A DNA stretch of 40,869 bases from Pseudomonadota bacterium (lineage in GTDB: Bacteria > Pseudomonadota > Gammaproteobacteria > Burkholderiales > Casimicrobiaceae). Shown here one piece after another: positions 14,619 through 22,337 of the stretch. The notes beneath the pieces were generated by a model. It did not search any database and was not told the DNA's origin. It saw nothing but the letters and a program-made list of their open reading frames with translations. Positions within the stretch are counted from its first letter, which is position 1, and each line of letters opens with the position of its first letter. Made by a program: the position numbers and the translations under genes. The stretch lies in the NCBI GenBank assembly GCA_018241765.1, contig JAFEDD010000037.1:9194-50062 (forward strand), written 5' to 3'.

Positions 14619-16226
14619 TCATCGGCCGCTGATATGTCGCGCCGCAGCCTGCGCGGTCAGGATGCAGCCCGGCAGGAAGGTTCCCTCCAGCGAACGCTTG
14701 CCGCTGGCGCCGCCGCCGCCGAAGCCGGCGGCTTCACCGACGCAGTAGAGTCCATCGATCGGGGCGCCGTCGGTGTCGAGCACGCGGCTTTGCAGATCGG
14801 TTTGCAGGCCCCCGAGACTCTTGCGCGTGATGAGTTGCGTCTGGATCGCGATGAAGGGGCCGGCGCCCCTTTGCTGGATGGGCGCGGGTTTGCAGGTGCG
14901 CAGGCTGTCCGGTTTCCATTTTCGTGCCTCGAGGATGCGCCGAACCTGCTCGTCGTCTTCCGGCGTCGCACCCGGCGCGAAGTGCGCATCGAAGGCATCG
15001 ACCGTGGCCTGGAGCACGTCCGGGCGCATGTCCGACGACCCGCTGAGCGCGTTCATGCGTGTCGCGAGTTCGGCCAAGGTGTCGGCGACGATGAACTGCG
15101 GCGCTTCGCGCGCCATCTGATCGACCAGACGCGCGTTGCCGAGCAACGTCTCCTTGACGAAACGCAGGAACTGGCGGTCGCGGATGCGCGGGTTGTGCTC
15201 TGCGCCCGAGACGGCGAACTCCTTGAGCGCGATGCGACGGTTGAGCAGTTGCCAGGTCCACGGCTTCTCCTGTTCGGCGACGCGCTGGCATAGCCAATGG
15301 GTATCGAAACCGGTGACCAGAGGCTCAGGCCCGATGCGCTCGCCACGATGGTTGAGCCACAGCGCCGACTTGCAGGGAATCAGCGAGAGGCCATGCCCGG
15401 GAAAATGGGGGAAGGGGTGTGGAATGCCGGCGGCGTAATTCCACATCTCGCCCGCGTGCGTGATGTTGGCGCCGAGGCGATCGGCAGTCCAGTGGTGCAA
15501 ACGTCCATCGGCAAACGGATGCGCCCCGTTGAGCATGGTGGCGGGCAGCGGCCGCTCCTTTGGCCAATTGCGCCGTGCTTCCTCGTGGCTGCCATTGATG
15601 CCGCCCATTGCCAGGACGACGGTCGAGGCGCCGAGGCGCAATTCTCGTCCCGCCGACTCGTCCATGACGCGTGCGCCGACGGGTCGGCCACCTTCGGTTT
15701 CGAGATCGAGCACGCGGTGGCGGTGGAGCAGGGTGAGGCGACCGTCGTTGCCGGCTTCGCGCAACGCCGCGATCAGCGTCAGCGTCATGTGGCGCGAGGT
15801 GCCCCAGACGATGTGATAGCGGGCGACGCTGTTGCCATCGCCGTGGCGCCCGCGCTCGACCAGATTCACCGCCGGCATGAATTTCAGTCCGTGCCGCGTC
15901 AGCCAGTCGTAGACGTCCGGGCGTGAGCGTTCGACGTAGAGTCGCGCCCACGCGAGCGGCCAGTGTTCATGGTCGCCAAGCTCGCCAAAGCGGATCCAGT
16001 CGGCGAGAGCGCGTTCGGGCGAATCAGGAATCTTCGCTCGCGCCTGCAGCGGCGTGCCGACCAACGCCATGCCGCCGAAAGCCCACAGCGCCAAGCCACC
16101 GAAGCGCTCCGGCGTGTCGCGGTCGACGACGGTCACGCGTTTGCCGGCGCGAAGGCACTCGAGCGCCGTCACGATGCCCGCGAGCCCGCCACCGATGACC
16201 AGAACGTCGGATTGTGACGAAGTCAT
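14619..16226 (-). CDS. COG3573 FAD-binding dehydrogenase (fumarate-reductase/KstD fold)
   Basis: A 535-residue flavoprotein. The Rossmann motif VIGGGLAGIVTALE is at residues 8-21 with an acidic VVDRD afterwards. The C-terminus closes the FAD site with GLYCVGEAAGFGGGGASG. This architecture is that of COG3573 dehydrogenases, distant relatives of 3-ketosteroid dehydrogenases and fumarate reductase flavoproteins, which introduce or remove a C=C bond next to a carbonyl. Loss of hydrogen from an alicyclic ketone is a reasonable guess. ATG 16226 has a good site (GGAGGGG) and lies behind a 213-bp gap containing a TATGAT box, so it may start its own sub-operon with the GMC, SDR and TPP genes. Confidence 0.85.
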   Translation of the reverse strand: MTSSQSDVLVIGGGLAGIVTALECLRAGKRVTVVDRDTPERFGGLALWAFGGMALVGTPLQARAKIPDSPERALADWIRFGELGDHEHWPLAWARLYVERSRPDVYDWLTRHGLKFMPAVNLVERGRHGDGNSVARYHIVWGTSRHMTLTLIAALREAGNDGRLTLLHRHRVLDLETEGGRPVGARVMDESAGRELRLGASTVVLAMGGINGSHEEARRNWPKERPLPATMLNGAHPFADGRLHHWTADRLGANITHAGEMWNYAAGIPHPFPHFPGHGLSLIPCKSALWLNHRGERIGPEPLVTGFDTHWLCQRVAEQEKPWTWQLLNRRIALKEFAVSGAEHNPRIRDRQFLRFVKETLLGNARLVDQMAREAPQFIVADTLAELATRMNALSGSSDMRPDVLQATVDAFDAHFAPGATPEDDEQVRRILEARKWKPDSLRTCKPAPIQQRGAGPFIAIQTQLITRKSLGGLQTDLQSRVLDTDGAPIDGLYCVGEAAGFGGGGASGKRSLEGTFLPGCILTAQAAARHISGR

Positions 16227-16279
16227 GCCGCAGCCCCTCCGCTCGATTCCTGAACGCATGCATCGCGCGTCTCGCGACA

Positions 16280-16285
16280 ATCATA
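16280..16285 (-). promoter_or_regulatory. Candidate internal -10 box upstream of the flavoprotein
   Basis: On the minus strand TATGAT (one mismatch to TATAAT) lies 54 bp before the flavoprotein ATG, in the 213-bp gap after the decarboxylase gene. No convincing -35 was found at 16-18 bp. A weak internal promoter is possible. Confidence 0.3.
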
Positions 16286-16439
16286 GCGATTCATCCGGAT
16301 CGGCGGTGCGTCGCGGCGAGCGTTTCAAGCGGGGTGTCGGGCGGCACCGCGCAGGCCGTGGGCGCCGAGTGTGTTCGACGTCCTCCGCGCGACCTTCGAG
16401 CAGGCGGTTGCGTGCGAACGACAGGCAGACACTGATGCG

Positions 16440-17228
16440 TCAGACGAAACGCACGCTCACGCTGCCCATGCCCTGCACCCGAAGCGTCACGTTGTCACCG
16501 GCCTTGACGGCGACGGCTTCGGTGATGCCGCCGGACAGCACCAACGTCCCGGCCGGCAAACTCTTGCCGCGACGCCCCAGGTGATTGACCAGCATGGCCA
16601 CCGCGGCGGCCGGGTGCCCGAGGACGGCCGCTCCGGCGCCGAGCGCGACGACTTCACCGTTCTTCTCGAGCACGATGCCGGTCGTGCGCAAGTCCACGCT
16701 CCGCGCGTCGACGGCGTGCCCACCGACGATGAAGCGTGAAGCCGACGTGTTGTCGGCGACGACGCTCTTCAGGTCGAACTTGAAGTCACGGTAGCGACTG
16801 TCGATGACCTCGATGCCGGGCAGTACGATGTCGCTCGCGGCGAGCACGCTCGCGATGCTGCAACCGGGACCACGAAGCTCACTGCGCGTGACGAAGCCGA
16901 TCTCCGGCTCGACCTTCGGGTGAATCAGTTCCGTGATCTTGATTTCGCCACCATCGGGGACGGCGAACTCGTCGACCAGAAAACCGAACACCGGATCGGT
17001 CACCCCCATCTGTTTCATCTTCGCGTGTGATGTGAGTCCGGCCTTGTAGCCCGCGATGCGTGCGCCGCCGCTCAACTTTGCCGCGAGAATGCGATCCTGA
17101 ATGGCATAAGCGTCATCCCAACTCATGTCGGGGTGCGCGTCGGTGATCTTCGTCGTGTCCTGCGCCTTGCGTTGACAGGCGTGCAGATGCTCTGCCAGTT
17201 GCGTCAGTGTCTTGTCGTCGAGTGCCAT
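16440..17228 (-). CDS. dmpH: 4-oxalocrotonate decarboxylase (DmpH/XylI-like)
   Basis: A 262-residue member of the hydratase/decarboxylase family of the meta-cleavage pathway. It matches the decarboxylase branch: GYKAGLTSHAKMKQMGV, PVFGFLVDEFAVPDGG, IHPKVEPEIGFVTRSEL, EVIDSRYRDFKFDLKSVVAD and the C-terminal MGSVSVRFV. The Glu pair in VEPEIGF and the Glu of EVIDSR bind the divalent metal. The expected reaction is 2-oxohex-3-enedioate to 2-hydroxypenta-2,4-dienoate plus CO2, feeding the hydratase encoded upstream. Start ATG 17228 has GGAGAC before it. It lies 25 bp after the aldolase gene. A related diacid hydratase activity (HpaH-like) cannot be excluded. Confidence 0.88.
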   Translation of the reverse strand: MALDDKTLTQLAEHLHACQRKAQDTTKITDAHPDMSWDDAYAIQDRILAAKLSGGARIAGYKAGLTSHAKMKQMGVTDPVFGFLVDEFAVPDGGEIKITELIHPKVEPEIGFVTRSELRGPGCSIASVLAASDIVLPGIEVIDSRYRDFKFDLKSVVADNTSASRFIVGGHAVDARSVDLRTTGIVLEKNGEVVALGAGAAVLGHPAAAVAMLVNHLGRRGKSLPAGTLVLSGGITEAVAVKAGDNVTLRVQGMGSVSVRFV

Positions 17229-17253
17229 CGATGTCTCCGCCGGGTGTTGTGGT

Positions 17254-18288
17254 TCACGCCGTGCGCTTGCTGCGCGCAAGCGTCAACGCCGTGTCTTCGA
17301 TCATGTCTTCCTGGCCACCGACGCAGCCACGGCGGCCCATCTCGACCAGGATTTCGCGCGCCGGTACGCCGTACTTCTGCTCCGCGCGTTTGGCGAACAA
17401 CAAGAAACTGCCGTAGACGCCGGCATAACCGAGGGTCAGCGCATCGCGGTCGATGCGAATCGGAAAATCCATGATCGGCACGACCAGATCTTCGGCCACG
17501 TCCTGAATCTTGAAGACGTCCACGCCCGTTTCCACGCCCATCATGTCGAGCACCGCGACGAGCACTTCCATCGGCGTGTTCCCCGCGCCCGCCCCAAGTC
17601 CTGCGCTCGCGGCATCGATGCGGTTGGCGCCCATTTCGATGGCCGTGATCGAGTTGGCGACGCCCATCGCGAGATTGTGGTGCGCATGAAACCCGAGTTC
17701 GGTTTCCGGCTTCAGAGCTTCACGCACCGCGCCCAGCCGCGCGCGCACATCCTCGGGGAGCATGTGTCCGGCCGAGTCGGTGACGTAGATGCCGTTCGCG
17801 CCGTAGCCCTCCATCAGTTTGGCCTGCTTGACCAGCCCCTCGGGGCTGTTCATGTGGCTCATCATCAGGAAGCCCACCGTATCCATGCCCATTTTCCGGG
17901 CCAACGTGATGTGCTGTTCGCTGACATCGGCTTCCGTACAGTGCGTGGCGACGCGGATCGTGTGCACGCCGAGTTCGTGTGCCATTTTGAGATGATCGAC
18001 GGTGCCGATACCCGGCAGCAACAGTGCCGAGATTTTGGCGCGCTTCATCAATGGCACGACCGCACCGAGGTACGCCTCGTCACTGTGCGCCGGGAAACCG
18101 TAGTTCACCGAAGCGCCTCCCAGACCGTCGCCGTGGGTGACCTCGATGAGCGGCATGCCCGCCGCGTCGAGTCCCTGCGCGATGCTCTTCATTTGCACCA
18201 GCGTGATGCGGTGCTGCTTGGGATGCATGCCGTCGCGCAGCGTCATGTCGTGCAGCGTGACCTTGCGGCCCTTGAGTGCGGATGTCAT
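17254..18288 (-). CDS. dmpG: 4-hydroxy-2-oxovalerate aldolase (DmpG/MhpE-like)
   Basis: A 344-residue class II pyruvate aldolase. [17 protein letters not shown] supplies the catalytic Arg-Asp and the base His, and [15 protein letters not shown] the two metal-binding His. The C-terminal part forms the helical communication domain that docks to acetaldehyde dehydrogenase ([16 protein letters not shown]). It cleaves 4-hydroxy-2-oxovalerate to pyruvate and acetaldehyde and channels the aldehyde to the partner enzyme. ATG 18288 has GGAG before it. It begins 11 bp after the dehydrogenase stop, as expected for the pair. Confidence 0.96.
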   Translation of the reverse strand: MTSALKGRKVTLHDMTLRDGMHPKQHRITLVQMKSIAQGLDAAGMPLIEVTHGDGLGGASVNYGFPAHSDEAYLGAVVPLMKRAKISALLLPGIGTVDHLKMAHELGVHTIRVATHCTEADVSEQHITLARKMGMDTVGFLMMSHMNSPEGLVKQAKLMEGYGANGIYVTDSAGHMLPEDVRARLGAVREALKPETELGFHAHHNLAMGVANSITAIEMGANRIDAASAGLGAGAGNTPMEVLVAVLDMMGVETGVDVFKIQDVAEDLVVPIMDFPIRIDRDALTLGYAGVYGSFLLFAKRAEQKYGVPAREILVEMGRRGCVGGQEDMIEDTALTLARSKRTA

Positions 18289-18299
18289 CGATTTCTCCT

Positions 18300-19214
18300 T
18301 TACGCTGCGGCGGCTTCGAGTGTCAATCGGCCACTCAGCAGCTCTTCGGCGAACATCTCGGCGGTGCGTGCCGCGGCCGCCGTCATGATGTCGAGATTGC
18401 CGGAGTATTTCGGCAAATAGTCGCCGAGCCCCTCGACTTCGAGATAGACCGACACCCGTTTGCCGTCGAACACCGGGCCGTTGACGAGTTGGTAGCCAGG
18501 GACGTATTGCTGGACTTCCGCGATCATGCGCTGAATGCTCTGCGTGATCGCGACGGCGTCCGGCTCGGTCTCGGTCAGGCAATGCACGGTGTCGCGCATG
18601 ATCAACGGCGGCTCCGCCGGGTTGATGATGATGATCGCCTTGCCTTGCTTGGCGCCGCCAACCCGCTCGATGGCGCCGGCGGTCGTTCGTGTGAATTCGT
18701 CGATGTTCTTGCGTGTTCCGGGACCCGCCGACTTGCTCGATACCGTGGCGACGATCTCGGCGTAGGCCACCGGTTGCACGCGGCTAACGGCGGCGACCAT
18801 GGGGATCGTCGCCTGTCCGCCGCAGGTCACCATGTTGACGTTCATTTCCCGTTTGCCGACGTGTTCCTTCAGGTTCACCGGCGGTACGCAATAGGGGCCG
18901 ATCGCCGCCGGCGTGAGATCGATCATCATCGCGCCCTGCTCGATGACCTTGCGCGAGTTCTCCGCATGCACGTAGGCGCTCGTGGCATCGAAGACGATCT
19001 GCACGCCGTCCCCCTTGATGTGCGGCACCAGGCCATCGACGCCCTGATCGGTGGTCTTGATGCCCAGTTCCCGCGCACGCTTGAGGCCATCGGACATGGG
19101 GTCGACGCCCACCATCCACACGGGATCCAGCACCGCGCTGCGTTGCAGCTTCGCGAGTAGATCGGTTCCGATATTGCCGGGGCCGATCAGCGCGCATTTC
19201 ACTTTCTTGCTCAT
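18300..19214 (-). CDS. dmpF: Acetaldehyde dehydrogenase (acetylating) (DmpF/MhpF-like)
   Basis: A 304-residue CoA-acylating aldehyde dehydrogenase. The NAD-binding motif is [11 protein letters not shown] at the N-terminus, and the catalytic Cys is C131 in [12 protein letters not shown]. It turns acetaldehyde, or propionaldehyde, with CoA and NAD into the acyl-CoA, in complex with the aldolase. Length is normal for the family. ATG 19214 is chosen with AGGA upstream; a GTG codon directly before it is in frame. It is flanked by the hydratase and aldolase genes in the classical E-F-G order. Confidence 0.96.
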   Translation of the reverse strand: MSKKVKCALIGPGNIGTDLLAKLQRSAVLDPVWMVGVDPMSDGLKRARELGIKTTDQGVDGLVPHIKGDGVQIVFDATSAYVHAENSRKVIEQGAMMIDLTPAAIGPYCVPPVNLKEHVGKREMNVNMVTCGGQATIPMVAAVSRVQPVAYAEIVATVSSKSAGPGTRKNIDEFTRTTAGAIERVGGAKQGKAIIIINPAEPPLIMRDTVHCLTETEPDAVAITQSIQRMIAEVQQYVPGYQLVNGPVFDGKRVSVYLEVEGLGDYLPKYSGNLDIMTAAAARTAEMFAEELLSGRLTLEAAAA

Positions 19215-19253
19215 CACTTGTCCTTTTCCAGTCTCTCCGAGCCTCGATGCCGC

Positions 19254-20036
19254 TCAGACGAAGCGAACGGAGCAGCCACCGATGCCTCCGATCGTCACCC
19301 GCAGGTTGTCGCCTGCGCTGACCGGCACCATGATGCCGAGCGATCCCGAGAGCACGACTTCACCGGCCTCGAGCGCAATGCCATGGCTGCCGAGCGTGTT
19401 GGCGAGCCATGCGACCGCGTTGGCCGGGTGCCCGAGTGCCGCGGCGCCAGCGCCGGTGGCAACGATTTCGCCATTTTTTTCCAGCACCATGCCGCAGGTC
19501 GTGAGATCGACATCGCGCACGTCGACGAGTCGGTCGCCGAGCACGAATACGCCGCAACTCGCGTTGTCGGCAACGGTGTCCTGGATTTTGATTTTCCAGT
19601 CGCGGATGCGTGAATCGACGATTTCGAAACAGACCATGACACCCTCGGTTGCCGAGAGCACATCGGCGACGCTCACGCCGGGTCCACGCAGCGTTCGCTT
19701 CAGGACGAACGCAATCTCGCCCTCGGCCTTCGGCTGGATCAGGCGATCCATGGGCACCGCTTCGCCTTCGTTGTAGAGCATGCCGTCGGTCAGCCAGCCG
19801 AAATCGGGCTGGAAGACACCGAGCATGTTCATGACGGCCTTGCTGGTAACGCCGATCTTCTTGCCGATGACCCGTTCGCCAGCGCGAAGGCGGTGCTCCA
19901 GCATGCATTGCTGGATGGCGTATGCGTCGTCGACCGTGATGTCGGGATGACGACTGCTCAGGGGTTCGAGGGTCCGGCGCTGCATCAGCGCGTCATGGAG
20001 CTCGCGGCCGAGCGCGGCGTGTTGTTCGTTGTTCAT
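19254..20036 (-). CDS. dmpE: 2-oxopent-4-enoate (2-hydroxypentadienoate) hydratase (DmpE-like)
   Basis: A 260-residue hydratase, paralogous to the decarboxylase encoded downstream but on the DmpE branch: AGERVIGKKIGVTSKAV, LGVFQPDFGWLTDGM, QPKAEGEIAFVLKR, DSRIRDWKIKIQDTVADNAS and GGIGGCSVRFV. The Glu pair in AEGEIAF and the Glu of FEIVDSR hold the metal. It adds water to 2-hydroxypenta-2,4-dienoate to give 4-hydroxy-2-oxovalerate. ATG 20036 matches the family length; an open frame extending 33 codons upstream has no family similarity. No strong ribosome site is seen. It follows a 318-bp non-coding gap. Confidence 0.93.
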   Translation of the reverse strand: MNNEQHAALGRELHDALMQRRTLEPLSSRHPDITVDDAYAIQQCMLEHRLRAGERVIGKKIGVTSKAVMNMLGVFQPDFGWLTDGMLYNEGEAVPMDRLIQPKAEGEIAFVLKRTLRGPGVSVADVLSATEGVMVCFEIVDSRIRDWKIKIQDTVADNASCGVFVLGDRLVDVRDVDLTTCGMVLEKNGEIVATGAGAAALGHPANAVAWLANTLGSHGIALEAGEVVLSGSLGIMVPVSAGDNLRVTIGGIGGCSVRFV

Positions 20037-20354
20037 GGGGTACTCAGGTTCGCACGTGCCTCGGGCATGCCATGCCAGCCGTCTCGGCATGGTGTGCGCC
20101 GTGTGCGGTGGCGTGGCGTTGAACGGGTGACCCATGCGGCGCTTTGCCTGCGAGGACTGCCGCGAGGGTGGGGATCATGATGCTGGTGACGGGTACAGCT
20201 TGCAGCCAGTGATTCAGTAACGCTGCCCCACGACCGCCTCGGAGTGACCAGCCAAGCTCGAAACTTGACCATGACGTCGCGCCGATCGGTGTGGAACCTG
20301 ACCAAGTGTATGCCACCTTCGCGACCGATGCGCCCGACCGGTCGAAGGCTCCGT
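20037..20354 (-). other. Non-coding gap inside the catabolic cluster
   Basis: This 318-bp stretch separates the extended SDR from the hydratase. Two open frames cross it but neither has a start signal or recognisable protein. On the plus strand TGACC occurs at 20245, 20266 and 20299, each followed by A, in a patch of about 60 bp. It could be the worn tail of an insertion element or hold a promoter for the dmpEFGH genes; neither is proven. Confidence 0.4.
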
Positions 20355-21320
20355 TTAGCGTGGGCGGTTTGCGAGATATCGATCGAAGGTTTGTTCCGAA
20401 TTGAGTGCGGGTACGTAACCGAATTCGGTTTTGAGACGCGTATTGTCGAGCACCGGGCGGTACCGAAGAAAGTCGACCTGCTCCGGCCCGTACTGCGTGA
20501 GTCCGAGCGGTTTGAGCGCCGCAAGCGCGTACCGTAGCGCTGTCGGCGGAAGCACGATGCAGCGTTTCTTCAACTTCGTTGCGATGTGCCGGATGGTGAG
20601 CGCGCCGTCGCCGGCAACGTTGTAGATGCCGACGCGATCGCTGGTGATCGCGTGCATGAGACAGGCGACGACGTCCTGATCCCAAATGAACACGAAGGGA
20701 CTGTCGGACCCGCGAATGGCGATCAACCGTGGCTTTTCGAAAAGTGCCGTGATCTGGTTGTGGACGGTGTCGCCCAGAATGGTGCCGATGCGAAACACGA
20801 CCTGAGCAAGCTCCGGATGGTCGATGCGCCAGCGCGCGAGCATTTCCTCGACGAGACGTTTGTGCCACGCGTAGGCGAATGTCTCGTTGCCGCGCAAGGG
20901 GCATTGCTCCGTGATCCACGGTGGATTGTCGGCGTGGTAGCCGTAGGCCGCACCGCTCGAACTCACGATGATCTTCCGCGCGCCGCTGGTGCGGCAAGCC
21001 TTCAGCACATTCTCGGTGCCCTCGACGTCGACGGAATATTCAAACGCGCGGTTGCTGTGCTTGCCGGGCGTCACGATCGACGCGAGATGCACGACGACGT
21101 CGGGCGACGTTTCCCGAAACACGCTCGTCAGCTGCTCGGATCGGACGTCTGCGACGGCGTATTCGATGCCTTCGATGCGCCGTTCGCGCGGCGTGTCGCG
21201 GACGTCGACGGCGATGACACGGCGTGCGGCACCGCGCTCGCGCGCGAGCGCTCTGAGCAGCTGGCTGCCGAGGAAGCCGCCGGCGCCGGTGACCAGCACG
21301 CAGGGTGCACTCGTGTTCAT
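20355..21320 (-). CDS. Extended SDR, NAD-dependent epimerase/dehydratase family
   Basis: A 321-residue extended short-chain dehydrogenase. Coenzyme binding is by VLVTGAGGFLGSQLL at residues 8-22; the acidic VIAVDV follows; the active site has Ser in IIVSSSGAAYG and Tyr-Lys in YAWHK. The family includes sugar epimerases, 3-beta-hydroxysteroid dehydrogenases and enzymes that oxidise alcohols of aromatic side chains. Here an alcohol dehydrogenase or isomerase role in the catabolic route is more likely than sugar metabolism, because no sugar genes are nearby. ATG 21320 overlaps the transporter stop as ATGA, so the two are translationally coupled. Confidence 0.88.
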   Translation of the reverse strand: MNTSAPCVLVTGAGGFLGSQLLRALARERGAARRVIAVDVRDTPRERRIEGIEYAVADVRSEQLTSVFRETSPDVVVHLASIVTPGKHSNRAFEYSVDVEGTENVLKACRTSGARKIIVSSSGAAYGYHADNPPWITEQCPLRGNETFAYAWHKRLVEEMLARWRIDHPELAQVVFRIGTILGDTVHNQITALFEKPRLIAIRGSDSPFVFIWDQDVVACLMHAITSDRVGIYNVAGDGALTIRHIATKLKKRCIVLPPTALRYALAALKPLGLTQYGPEQVDFLRYRPVLDNTRLKTEFGYVPALNSEQTFDRYLANRPR

Positions 21321-22228
21321 GGACGCGCTGGTACGGGCGCGCGCCTCGACCAGAATGTCGCAAGCGAAAGCCCGGCCACGATGTGCCAGATGCCCCACCA
21401 CGCGGTGACCACCGCCATGCCGCCGAGGCCGTCGAAGAAATTGAAAATGAGGATGAGGCCAAGCCCGGAGTTCTGGATGCCGCACTCGATTGCGACGGCG
21501 CGGCGATCGGGCTCTGTCAGCCGTACCGCCCAGGCAAGACCGTACCCGGTCGCCAAGGCCGAGGCATTGTGCAGGAACACGACACCGACCACCATGCCGA
21601 CGTAGATCACGAAGTATTGCCAGTTGGCGCCGAGCGCCGCCAGCACGAACACGAGGAAGAACACCAGCGAAAAGAACTTCATGGGGCGTTGTGCCCATGC
21701 CGTGAAGCGTGGCCAGCGTCGCGACACAATGAGCCCGAGCGCCAACGGCAACCCGAGCAGCAGGAACACATGACCAAGCATCTCGAGTGGGTTGACGGCA
21801 ACCTGGCGAAGGATCGGTTGCGCTGGCGCGTAGAGCCCTCCCCAGAATGCGATGTTCAACGGTGTCATCACGATGGCGGCCAGGGTGGAGAGTGTGCTGA
21901 TCGATACGGACAGGGCCGTGTTGCCGCGGGCAAAGTGCGTGAGAAAGTTGGAGATGTTGCCGGCCGGGCACGAGGATACGAGGATCATGCCAAGTGCAAT
22001 GCTGGGGCGTGGCTCAAGCAGATGCACGAGCAGGTAGGTGAACGCAGGGAACACGACGTGGTGTCCAAGCAGCCCGATGGCCAACGCTCGCGGTGTTCGC
22101 AATGCTTCGCGAAAATCCGAGGCCTTCAGTTCGAGCGAGACGCCGAACATGACGAATCCGAGCACACAGTTCAAGACGAACAGTGTCTGCGGGTTGAAGT
22201 TCAGGCGAACGAGATCGATGTCGCTCAT
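21317..22228 (-). CDS. BASS-family sodium symporter (bile-acid:Na+ type)
   Basis: A 303-residue membrane protein with about nine or ten helices. The family signatures are VMFGVSLELKASDFREAL, LVSSCPAGNISNFLTHFARG and the crossover region GIQNSGLGLILIF, which form the sodium and substrate sites of BASS proteins. These carry organic anions such as bile acids, pantoate or keto acids with sodium. In this cluster it is the best candidate for substrate uptake. ATG 22228 is 109 bp after the TPP gene; AAGGG is the nearest ribosome-like site. It is coupled to the extended SDR gene by a 4-nt overlap. Confidence 0.9.
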   Translation of the reverse strand: MSDIDLVRLNFNPQTLFVLNCVLGFVMFGVSLELKASDFREALRTPRALAIGLLGHHVVFPAFTYLLVHLLEPRPSIALGMILVSSCPAGNISNFLTHFARGNTALSVSISTLSTLAAIVMTPLNIAFWGGLYAPAQPILRQVAVNPLEMLGHVFLLLGLPLALGLIVSRRWPRFTAWAQRPMKFFSLVFFLVFVLAALGANWQYFVIYVGMVVGVVFLHNASALATGYGLAWAVRLTEPDRRAVAIECGIQNSGLGLILIFNFFDGLGGMAVVTAWWGIWHIVAGLSLATFWSRRAPVPARP

Positions 22229-22337
22229 GGGATCGACCCTTGATCCTCCGTCGGATCGCAAAGCCAACCGTGAATCCGGCCGTACGCCACGCATCGGACT
22301 TGGCGGCGTGCTCGTGCCGTGGGTGCGCGCGCGAGGC

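Noticed and set aside
20044-20997. 317-codon minus-strand frame over the extended SDR and the gap
   Set aside because: It overlaps the recognised SDR in another frame; composition is Arg/His-rich and no domain is visible.
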